Assembly: GCA_026874595.1 (NCBI GenBank)
Contig: CM049310.1
Span: 52,096,558-52,160,557, forward strand
Origin: Sipunculus nudus
Taxonomy: Eukaryota; Annelida; Sipuncula; Golfingiida; Sipunculidae
DNA: 64,000 bases
Direction of reading: 5' to 3'
Shown: in pieces, positions 43,212 through 53,120 of the stretch
How positions within the stretch are numbered: the stretch's first letter is position 1
Layout: the number at the start of each line of letters is the position of its first letter
The notes under the pieces: model-generated
What the model was told of the DNA's origin: nothing
Seen by the model: only the letters and a program-made list of their open reading frames with translations
Database searches by the model: none
Made by a program: the position numbers and the translations under genes

Positions 43212-44737
43212 ATCCACTTTATATGGTGGGATGTACATCCCAGGAGCAGCTTAACTCGGGATAATCTTCAAAGCTAATGCTATTTTGTTATTGTGTTAAC
43301 AACAACCAGAGAGGGACAGGGACAGAACAAACAGAGACGACAGGTGAGTATGTGACGTCTTGGTTTGGGGATACCAAGACATCCAACCTAATGCACCCAA
43401 TGGTTTATGGCTCCGTGGATAGTCTTGGTCACATATTTTTAAATGAATCTTTTGATGGAGTGGGCTATAAGGTATCCAAACTAACGGAGGTTATTCATAT
43501 GAGGCTGTTAAGTACCTCTTAAATTCATGTTTAAGCTGACCTGACCATTATACAGTATATAACGCTTCTACACAAGCACTATCGGGTACACCACCTTTAC
43601 AAATAAATGGCATGAAGAAGACTTTTCACTTTAAAATCTGATATATCAATAGCTGTCTTATGAAATAATTTTTGTGATTCTATTTTAATTATACCAGAAA
43701 CAGATGAAATTTACAACATGCTTACACGAAGAACCTAATACATATATGTGTTTCACGGAGGGGATGGTCGATAAAAAGGCGGAGAATAAATTGTTCCCGT
43801 TATCAGGGTTATATTTAATCGCTCATTGGAGGGATTCTTGACTGAGAACTGAATTGATAATATCTGTAAAACACAGAGCTAATTTTGTCAGACATTGTTC
43901 ATGTTATCAGCCTTATATTTAATCGCTCATTAGCAAAGTTCTTGATTGGAATATAAAACAACGCTGTCAAACTTTTCCTCAGCGATAAAAAGACCCCGCC
44001 CAGCAAAGCCATTTGGTGTATTGACGTCTTTGTTGTTAAAAGAGGGAAACTGGGAAAGCAACATTAATTTAATCAGGTGTCTGCCCAAAACTCCCAAGCA
44101 CCTGCCTAAGTAAGTTAAACAAAGGCGTTTCCATGTAACACGCTAGTGTAAATCATTTCTCAAACAAGAAGGGGGAGATTCCTGTGGCAATTGCTGTTTC
44201 AAATTATATTTATTCCGGATATATTGATGGCTTAAATGTATAAAGCTAATCTTTGTGTAGCAACCAGCTGGTGTCCCGCACACACACCTTTTATCTAGAA
44301 TAATCAAACAGAAAGCCATGTTTTAGGATTCCCGGTTGGGGAAGCAGTAAGAAACCGAAGAAGATTTTTTTGCATTATTCACAATGGAAAACGACCAATA
44401 TTCCACAAGCAAGGGAATAACAAAAGCGTCAGAACCATATGTTTTCCACTCAGGTAAATTATTTTCCACATCTATTATTCATGTTCACTGCTGACGGGTT
44501 CAGCAAAGTTACGGCAATTTTACATCTGAAGGTTCCCTTGAAACAAAGTCTCTACAGGAAATTAGGGTGGTAATTGGCGAAACTTCATAGTTTTTGGTAT
44601 ATGAATTTACCATTGGAAATTATGTAACCGGACTTATTTCTACCTCTCGAGAACAATAGGTGCTGTTTAAATATATGTTACGATGTCCTCTTGAGTAAAC
44701 CTCAAGCAAACATTATACTGTGAAACTTCTCAAATTA

Positions 44738-44742
<5 letters not shown>
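43212..44742. other. Unique sequence, nothing recognised
   Basis: An 81-codon plus-strand frame at 43,277-43,522 is unrecognised. ATTTAATCGCTCATT occurs twice (near 43,812 and 43,916), a small duplication. No other feature was seen. Confidence 0.4.

Positions 44743-44800
<58 letters not shown>
44743..44800. repeat. (TA)n microsatellite
   Basis: About 29 TA units. Confidence 0.95.
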
Positions 44801-44804
<4 letters not shown>

Positions 44805-44898
44805 TACACACAAACTGGATATGCCCAACCACAGCCTGGTTTATTTCAAACTTCATGGTAATTTTTTGTTTATATTTTTTGCTGAGGTAACCAGCTTG

Positions 44899-45235
44899 AC
44901 TAAGTATATGTACATCTACAGAGTTCAATGCTAGTTTTGACCACGTGACAGGGCAGTATCACGAGCTTCCTCTTATTTTATATCCTGGTTTTAACCAGAC
45001 TCAGTGACTACTGCACCTGCGGACCTTCTGTATGTCATAGGAACCCCAAACGGCGCAAGAAACCCCTAAACGGCGCATTCTTTTTTTGAGTGAAACATGG
45101 GCGTTTGGCACGGCCTTTCCGTTAAACCCGCTGAGATCAAACGACCGAGAAAAGTCTCACCCCCTCGGTTAAGATTCGAACTCACGATCTCCCGGAATTG
45201 AGTCCTGTGCTCTGCAGATGCCGGTCAACTTAAGG
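44899..45235 (-). mobile_element. tRNA-derived SINE, family B, copy 2
   Basis: On the minus strand a B box GAGTTCGAATC (45,173-45,183) lies about 40 bp after a decayed A-box region. The body shares landmarks with copy 1 at 7,256-7,600 (TGTACATCT.CAGA, GTGACAGGGCAGTATCAC, GTGACTACTGCACCTGCGG, GGCACGGCCT). It carries an internal 20-25-bp duplication (AACCCCAAACGGCGC and AACCCCTAAACGGCGC near 45,044-45,080). Confidence 0.8.
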
Positions 45236-46249
45236 GTTATGTTTCAAATATTCTTTTTTGGTCCAGCCCACCTTAATCTACATTGAGAGCTGCATGTGTT
45301 TAATAACTAGATGAAACAGCGTGGAACACCTGCGTTTCGCCCGTAATGGAATATAATCTTGTCTTTATTTCATCGATCGGCGGATTAGCTCATTGCCTTG
45401 TTTACCAGACAGCATAAGTACCTCCCACCTCTTAACTGAAGAGCTCGGAAACTTTTCCTTTATTAAGATTCTATTCAAAGCTTTCTTTATTTCCCTACCA
45501 GGAAACTGAAATAAATTTCAACCACACTAATATAATTCTTGTGGGTCATGAAGAATGATCACTGAATTTCCTAATCGTCGTGAGATAAGCACCTATTTCT
45601 TAACAGGAAAACTCATTTGATATTTCCTTTCTTGAAGAGCAGCTGCATTATCATCATTTAATGTAACCTACTAGTGGTTGTGTAAAATTCTGAACATGTA
45701 ATTACGCTAATAATTGTAATGAAGCCATTGTTGAATATTATAGTCAGCCATCGAGTTTCTTTCAATTGATGAGATCAGATGTTCTCGAGCGCTCATTGTC
45801 TAAAAATATATATGGAATATAAAAATAACTTCAAGCAGCATGTAGCCCTGGATTTATTAGATAACGGAACGTCAATGTAGAAAGACAGTCTACTCGATAT
45901 TCTAATTTGAAGTCAAATGCTCGCACTTTTCATCAGAAAGTCAAGTATTGTAAATACAACTATTGTATCTGATATTTATTATTAAACACAGATGGACATA
46001 TGATGAAGTATGGTTGTTTAAGCTCAAATGAATTTCAGTTTCATAATAGTCCGTTCCACTACCCCTGCCCACCTGTTTTTTTTTTTCGAGACTGTATTTT
46101 AGAGACTAAAAGTAAGCCAAAACGTTTTGTTGCTTGGGCAGAAAGAGGAAAATGCATATTTAATTACTGTGGAAATCAAGCCTACCTTACATCATTTTGC
46201 TATGAACAATTAAAAACCGTTTTATGAGTAATTTGTCTAAACTGTAGCG
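45236..46249. other. AT-rich unique sequence, nothing recognised
   Basis: A 75-codon plus-strand frame at 46,000-46,227 is unrecognised. No other feature was seen. Confidence 0.4.
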
Positions 46250-46450
46250 ACATCATGCCACCAATCTATGAAATCTACATGGCAGGGAACAGTGATGACG
46301 TCATAATAGATGTGACGCACAAAGGAGACACCCATATTCACGGGGCCAATAATGAAGAGCTGTCGACCCTTGTTTACAGCAAAACTTGTATTCTCCTCGT
46401 GCACGCGCTTCATTGTTACGTCACATACATCATATCCATATGCAAGGAAG
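46250..46450. promoter_or_regulatory. Cluster of CRE/ATF-type sites
   Basis: A full CRE TGACGTCA near 46,295, TGTGACGCAC near 46,312, TTACGTCAC near 46,417, plus GGCCAAT (near 46,343) lie within 200 bp. Frames are open on both strands (68 and 73 codons) without recognisable protein features. It is a CREB/ATF-responsive promoter or enhancer only by inference. Confidence 0.3.
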
Positions 46451-46740
46451 ATAAACAATAGTCACTTTTTTGGGACGCCATGAACCACGGAGATGTATGA
46501 GACATGTCAACAAGGCCGTAAAGTGAATAATATGAATATCGTAAACAGGTATGGTAGCACAAATTACACATTTCCATATTTCTGCATTTGGTGCAAATTT
46601 TTTTCGGCAAGTTTGTCTTATGTCGAGATAATCACGAAAAAAAAAATCTTGTGGACAGGTGTAGTGGATCGGACTATAGTTTCAAGTTTTAAAAATGGAC
46701 AAAACGCGTTAATGTATAACTTTTTAATAAGAACGTAGAG

Positions 46741-46900
46741 GTTTACCGTACAGGTAAAATTTATCTGTAAGGTCGTTTATACAATTGAAAATACAATGAA
46801 AGTTTAAATGAAACTTTATAGAATAAGGCGCAGGAAGGCTAACGTAAAGGTAAAATTTATCTGTGAAGACTTGTTTAACATTGATAAAACAATATGGCGA
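46741..46900. repeat. Tandem duplication, ~97-bp spacing
   Basis: CAGGTAAAATTTATCTGTAAG and AAGGTAAAATTTATCTGTGA lie about 97 bp apart, each followed by a TTGT/CGTTTA...CATTGA/ATTGAAAA-type segment. Confidence 0.6.
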
Positions 46901-47907
46901 TACGTCATTAACCAGAGGGAGTGAAAATCTAATAATAATCTAATGCAACTCTTTTTTTTCTTGTGTTGTTATATAACCGCAAAAGCTGTTCCTCCTATTG
47001 TTTAAAACTCGGGTTCTGGGACATCAAATAGAGAACCCAGAAACTGAAAGAACGATGTAAAACAAAAAAAAAAAAAACAAAAAACAAAAAAAAAAACGGC
47101 GCTATCCTGAGAGAAAGGAGTCATACACATTCCTCCTTTATAAGAATCCGGAAGCAAAACCCGAGGATAAGATATTTATTACACTCTTTTCATAGTTTTT
47201 ACAGCGTTTCAATAATACATATGGAGAAACACCCTAGGGGTGTCCTTTTACGTTTAGGATATAATACCAAATAAAACCAAAGATTGTAGTTCGTCCGCTC
47301 AAGTTCAAACGGGTCCTTAACGTTTCATCTACGTCTCATGAAAATAACGGGCCATTCTTGACGATATACAGATATTGTCTTCCTTTTAAGTGTATTTTAT
47401 CATATTTCATATATATGAGAACTATCTTTTTGTATACATAGCGACCTTCAAGAACAAATTTTCTACTTTTTGCCTGTGAGGCGGTCTTTTTATCTCATGG
47501 ATCTTACAGAATGCCTTACCATGTTATCTTGTCTCAGAATCATCTTTCTAAGTTGGTTTGTTTCAAGTCTTACGGTTTCAATGATTCCTGCACAAAATAT
47601 TATCCCTTTATGCTCTTAACTATGTATGTGTGCTCATTATACTCTAAGTGCTAATATATTTATTCTAAATTAACCCTTATTATATTGATGTGAAAGGTGC
47701 CTTGAAACATTCGGCTTTGTTCAGTGTTCCAGCACTTAAGATTCCCTGTATATGTGGGCAGAACAAAGTAATTTTCCTAACTGTGACTATAGCCCTGCTG
47801 GTTGTAAAAAATTCTCCTATATTCTTATCGATCATCATTCGGATAATTCGTTAGACTAGCTGTAAACGTATTGTTTTCAAATGCGAAGTGTGACATCCGG
47901 AGTTTAA
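46901..47907. other. Unique sequence with an A-rich run
   Basis: An almost pure A tract with a few C lies at 47,062-47,096. Nothing else was recognised. Confidence 0.4.
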
Positions 47908-48110
47908 GGTGTACGCAGAATGGCACCACCCCCTTCCCCCGGCCATGAGAGGTTTCGAGAAATTGGAGAACTGAACGTGCCAGGGATCGATAAGATCGGG
48001 TGGCACTTCGAAAGCACTATGGGGATATCATCCAAGTGATAGTTTGGTGGTGAGGAGACGTGTATCGGCAACGTAAGAGCGGAATAACGCTTTTTTTAGA
48101 CCACGCCCTA
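47908..48110 (-). repeat. Dispersed repeat family D, copy 2
   Basis: Its reverse complement begins GGGCGTGGTCTAAAAAAAG, continues GCGTTATTCCGCTCTTACG, GCCGATACACGTCTCC, TTTCTCGAAACCTCTC and ends GCGTACACC, colinear with 37,957-38,148. It is about 200 bp. No target duplication was seen. Confidence 0.7.
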
Positions 48111-48393
48111 ATCATCAAAATACAGTAGCATACAATCTAAATACAAAAAAATTTAGGCGCCATTACTGTTCGTATACAAACCTTTTTAACATTATCCCCG
48201 GTACTGCTTAACTCGTTCCTATATACAAATTGAAGATAATTGGCAGTAATTTATGTTGTGAAAGAAAAGAACAATAAGCAAAGTTTTGTTTTGTTCCGGT
48301 CTCCCACTTTTTGACATTTCCTACCGGATTTTAACTGTCCGATCTGCCATTGACAGTGTCAGTGGTTTACCGAAGCTCATCCTTTTCCTACAG

Positions 48394-48489
48394 GATCGGA
48401 AGAAAATGGCTGTGAGGCTACACCAATCTTACAACTACCCCAAGGACAGTCCTGCTGATAAAAACGGTTTAACGACAGCCCGACTTTAG
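48394..48489 (+). CDS. Candidate terminal exon (unsupported)
   Basis: A strong-looking acceptor, CTCATCCTTTTCCTACAG, ends at 48,393. The following frame gives 31 hydrophilic residues (DRKKMAVRLHQSYNYPKDSP...) to a TAG at 48,487. If real it would be the last coding exon of a plus-strand gene whose earlier exons are not recognised. No homologue is known to me, and decoy acceptors are common. Confidence 0.15.
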   Translation, partial: DRKKMAVRLHQSYNYPKDSPADKNGLTTARL

Positions 48490-49297
48490 GCTACCCAATC
48501 CCCCGGAAATCTCCCCGATTTCAAATTATCCGGTGTAGTCTGAACCTAATTTCGGGTAAAAGTTGCCAGTTTAAACCACCTTAGAGAAAATATAAATAAG
48601 ATTGTCGCAAATGTTATTCATATAATTAATTACATTAATTTATATTGATTCATTCACTTCACCAAGGCGCATTACACATAACGTGAACAAATAAGATATA
48701 CAAAGATTCAACCTTATTTGGGAAATCAAGAACGATTTTTTTTTAATTTTCAGTGAATAAACATAAAGAAATAACTATTAAAAATGGATAATCTGAAATC
48801 GTTTCAAATTACCAGGGGTAATCTGAAACGACACATCAGTTTTATGTTTATGATTAAGCTTCCAAACTGTGCTCATAAGGACATCGTGTGTGCAGTAATC
48901 AACATTTTTTAGATAAAAAACACGTTATTAGTTCAGATAATTTTGCATGTTTAGTCGTTCAATCAAAAAATATCCATTACATCTAATCATTTATATTTCT
49001 GGGCATAAAAAATCCATCATCGGTCTTATGTCTTTACATAAATAAAAACAAACTTTCAATTAGTTTTCAATTAATCTAGACATTCAAACAAAACTAAATG
49101 AAATAAGCTTAAATAAGAAAATAGTAAAAGATCATTTAAAATATGCACAAATCAGATTAAATACACCAGATTAATGGTTGGTATAACTTTAGTTCTTATT
49201 TACTCCCTGACATCGATTTTTTTGCGTGTGTGTAGATGACATTCGTCATTCATATCAGATTAACCAAATTACACTACAGCATAAACATGGGGTACCT
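48490..49297. other. AT-rich unique sequence, nothing recognised
   Basis: No coding region, RNA gene or dispersed repeat was identified here. Confidence 0.4.
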
Positions 49298-49313
49298 CAA
49301 ACTGTAGGTATGT

Positions 49314-49627
49314 AATTGACTGAAAGTGAAGTCGGCCCTCGAGCCAGTCACGGGTCTCCGGAAAATCCGGCCCGTACTTGCTCCCTCAGCAACGACAAAG
49401 TTTTACAGATTGAGGTGGTATACAGTTAGATATTTAAGGCAAAAATATAAAATACTGAGACTAAGGGATAAAGATCGTAGTGAGAGAGGTGGAGGAAGCC
49501 GGAGAACCCAGAGAGAACCATCGACCTTGGACGGTCACTACAACCCACTTTCATGGCAGCGCCTGGGATCGAACTCGGGTCGCCAGCGGGGAAGGCGGAG
49601 CATTTTACGGCTCAGATGTCCAGGCCC
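49314..49627 (-). mobile_element. tRNA-derived SINE, family C, copy 1, with 16-bp target duplication
   Basis: The direct repeats CAAACTGTAGGTATGT (49,298-49,313) and CAAACTGTAAGTATGT (49,628-49,643) differ at one base and bracket a 314-bp element, the mark of LINE-assisted retroposition. On the minus strand the tRNA-like head begins GGGGCCTGGACATCTGAGCC and has a B box GAGTTCGATCC (about 49,566-49,576). The body contains (plus strand) GGAGGAAGCCGGAGAACCC and ACCTTGGACGG.CACTACAAC, shared with 60,812-60,955. The 103-codon open frame across it is not a gene. Confidence 0.8.
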
Positions 49628-49696
49628 CAAACTGTAAGTATGTGGTAAACAGCAAAATTGGTTCCAGAGTTAATTCCAAAATTCTGGAAAGAAAAG

Positions 49697-49716
49697 TAAA
49701 AAAAAAAAAAAAAAAA
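49697..49716. repeat. Poly-A tract
   Basis: About 19 A residues. It lies 53 bp beyond the SINE target duplication and so is not its tail. Confidence 0.9.
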
Positions 49717-51603
49717 TTGGGAATATAAATTTTAAAGGGTTTTGAAAGTGTTTTGTTATAGGAACAGTCTAAACCGCTTGTCAAAACAGACTGCGAATCA
49801 CTCCCGTCCACTAAAACAACTCAAAATAATCCCGTACATACACAGACGTCTTGCACTTTTGGCTAGAGTGAGTAGGGTTTGTGTGATGAATATGAATTGG
49901 TTTCATTCCTCTATATTAAGAAAGTTCGGCATGGGCCATGGCCAATTCAATTACCGTCCTGCAGAAAGAGCTCTTGTTACTCGAAGGCCGCGTTAAAGAT
50001 ATTCTTAATGCTGTCTCCTAAAAAATGTTGGATTTACTTAAAGATAGGGTGTGAGCAGGCTGAAGCCCAGAGCGTCGTAATCCAGGAGTACGGTTGGTGA
50101 TTTAACACACAGGCGGTTTTTATTTCGAGATCTTTATGATAATTTACATTTGAGATGTATCACCCGTTGTCTTACTTAAGATATGAACGTTTGAGAAATA
50201 AAATTTTCTGTATTGTGTACACCCAAGATAATCCTACCAAGTGGCCCATATACCATGACGCCTAGGTGAATCTGACAAACGTCTAAGGGCCATAACACAT
50301 ATGATAGATCACAATGAAATATATTTGCTTTAATGCGAAAAAAATGGTTAACCGGGAATCAGTTTGCACACTTATATCTCAAGATTTCGATGTTCATAAA
50401 AAATCCTTTGTCCTAACCCAAGCACAGTAATGGCGCCCTCAGGACTAACAAAAAAAATTATTTGTAACGGTTAGGTATGCCAGTCTGGAAAATCTAGAGG
50501 TTACATTGCTTAAATATTGCGCATATATCGATGAAAACAAATAAGACTGGACCAATGGCGGACCAATACTGCGGTGTTAGTATCATTTATGTCAAACTAT
50601 AGATCTAAAAAGTTGTGTTTCTATGTGCGCGTATATGCCTGAATTTTCAGAAGCATCAAGTGGTGGAGTGGATCATGCAGTCTTCCCAAAAAAATGCTGA
50701 AGTGATGTCAATTTAGCGGGAATCGCTTAGACCCTTGATCCTGAAGCACATACGCACACACGCTGACGGATTCATGGAGACACCACAGTTACAAAATCAT
50801 ATGAACGATGTTTCACACCACACATAGAAACACAGCTTAATCCATTTTAGTTGCCCCCAGCGGGATAAGTTACAGGAACGCTCGATCAATAGATTACAGT
50901 AAAGAATGGGAAAGAAAGAAATATGTGGAACCCAACTTATCCGCACATCCTAGAAAACATTATTGAAAAGACCGACCATTACGTGGCATGGCATCATTCG
51001 TGCCTGCATTTTTGTAAAGTTATTACATATTCTTTCAGAATCATTCCATTCAAAGCATTCACTGCCTTCCAAGTGTATTTGATTGATTGGTTAATCCCTT
51101 TATGCGTCAGGTCAGAGAGCTAAATTTACTATCAATTTAAAATAAACACCCATTCATAACATGATCTATGCAAATATTCCTTATTTAGGATAGGGTTCAA
51201 CTTTATTTGCCGTGTATGAGAACACGAGCCGGAGTTTCGAAAACATACGTCAATGGCCTCTTCATCTAATGAATAGAATACTACTGGTCTTCATTGTGAT
51301 CACTCACTGGTAAATCCTTATAAAACAATGATGGATTGACAGTCGTTTATCATGGAGTACAATACAGGTTTATCACTCATGAAACACGGACGAGGCTCAT
51401 TGAACATTGTATAAAACGAGGAACAATAATAAACCTCTCTATTATATCATTTTTTCTTCATCTAGTTGTGTTTTGTTTTCATCGGGGTAATGAATTAAGA
51501 TATATGAAGTGTCCGGAATTCTGAAACGTGCGTGTATAAATAAAAACACCGCTCTTTAGAAATTTACGCGATGTATAGCAAGCATCCGTGATGTTGTCGA
51601 GTT
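49717..51603. other. Unique sequence, nothing recognised
   Basis: Frames of 62-84 codons at 49,742-50,100, 50,923-51,123 and 51,336-51,524 are unrecognised. No RNA or dispersed repeat was seen. Confidence 0.4.
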
Positions 51604-52260
51604 CACTCTGTAAGAGCCCAAGTGCAAGTCGGAGTCCAGGCCGCTCCAGTCCTAGTCTAAATCAATCAGGTTCGAGTCCGAATCCAACCGAGCCCAAGTC
51701 TCAGTCCGTGTCCTATACAAATCTCCGCATTTATAGAAAGTGAAACAGGGAAATTTGACAAAATCATGTTTGGAGGTTTTATATTAAGTTATACCCACGT
51801 TTTTTTACTTGAATGAATTTATCCCCCGATGTAGAGCTAAAAGTTTTGTAATATATAGACTTGTTGTAATATTCAGTTACTAGTTCGCATATTTATATAA
51901 GTCATCATAGTATCTGAAAGAGCGTTTCTTTTGCACTGGCATCGAGATGTACTGTGCCTCATTTCTCGAGTTCTAACCTCCGTGTCTCAGTACAAGTCCG
52001 AGTCCAGGACCTCGAGTCCAAGTCCGAGACCCTAAAAATTGGTACGCGCTCTCACTGAGCATATAGATAATAGTAATAGAAAGTATTTAAAAGGGATTTT
52101 CTTTTTATACTTTTATCTTTCTTTTTCAACCGAAAATGGACTGAGCCTATTTTCTCAATTTTTTACCCACGAGTCCAATTACAAGTCCTGGACCTCGAGT
52201 CCAAGTCCGAGTCCCAAGAAAGTGGGTTTGAATCCGGACTCGACTAAACTCGAGTTCTAG
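51604..52260. repeat. Degenerate (AAGTCCGAGTCC)-type cryptic repeat, two clusters
   Basis: GTCCAAGTCCGAGTCC-like hexamer-based repetition fills 51,604-51,712 and recurs at 51,980-52,035 and 52,170-52,260, separated by ordinary AT-rich sequence. The later clusters both hold CAGGACCTCGAGTCCAAGTC-like blocks, so a ~200-bp duplication is also involved. A diverged copy of GATAATAGTAATAGA also recurs three times at 52,060-52,345. Confidence 0.7.
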
Positions 52261-52345
52261 ATCACTGGTTAGCACTGTCACAAAGCACATGATATTAGAT
52301 AATAGTAGCACTGTCACGGAGTATAGATAATAGTAATAGATAATA

Positions 52346-52964
52346 GTACTTCACAGAAGCCGACAAACCATGCAGGACAAAACAGGAAGAAAAATGACGA
52401 TCCTGTTTAATCAATAAAAAGAGACGCCCAGCATGCTATTCTCTCCGTTTGTGTTTGAGAATAATACCTGTACTGCTTGTTTACATCTTGTCTCCTTGCT
52501 CCATTCAGTAAACGGTTGCCATGACGGATGAACGAGATATAGGATTTGAATTTTCAGGACAGATATTTTATAAATGTCTTCACTCGGACACTGTCAATCC
52601 TGTTTCACGGGCGGCAGTTAGGAAGTAATCCTCACGTATATCGCCGGCACATCGTAAATTTCCCTCAGGGTCGTACAGTCTAAATTGAAAACTCCGAGAC
52701 ATCCCGTTTCAGTCTCCCGCAAATCAATGGCCAATCAAATTACAACAAACGATCTTGTGCAGCCACGCAATCAAGAGGCTCCACTGGGCAATGCTATCCC
52801 AGTTTCATGTTAGTTTAAATTCAAATAACTGATAGAAAGAGTCTGTACATATTGTATCAGCATTTGGTTATTGTACTGGGTAAGACTGCCCTCTTTATAA
52901 GAATTTAGCAATTTAATTAACATATAGACATGTAAAAGTTAGCGTATATACATATTATATATAT
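52346..52964. other. Unique sequence, nothing recognised
   Basis: No coding region, RNA gene or dispersed repeat was identified here. Confidence 0.4.
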
Positions 52965-53120
52965 TGTTACGAAGACAAATTGTAGAGGGGAAAATTCTGG
53001 GCCGATCCGGGAGTCGAACCCATGTCGGTGGCGCATAAGTCCTGCGTACCAACCGCTTCGCTAGAAAAGCAAGCTTCTCTAGCGAGACAGTTCGGCCCGC
53101 TTTTAAGTCACCCCGTAACA
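52965..53120 (-). mobile_element. Solo terminal repeat of the Pol III-type TRIM family
   Basis: On the minus strand this 156-bp unit starts TGTTACGGGGTGA and ends TTCGTAACA. It is homologous along its whole length to the repeats at 23,256-23,398 and 23,518-23,675. A box TAGCGAAGCGG and B box GGTTCGACTCC are intact, with starts about 43 bp apart. It is flanked by ATAT on both sides, a possible 4-bp target duplication in a TA-rich site. A single repeat without internal sequence is what recombination between two LTRs leaves. The 75-codon minus-strand frame over it is an artefact. Confidence 0.8.

Noticed and set aside
49326-49637. 103-codon basic frame
   Set aside because: It is a reading through SINE family C, which is bounded by a 16-bp target duplication.
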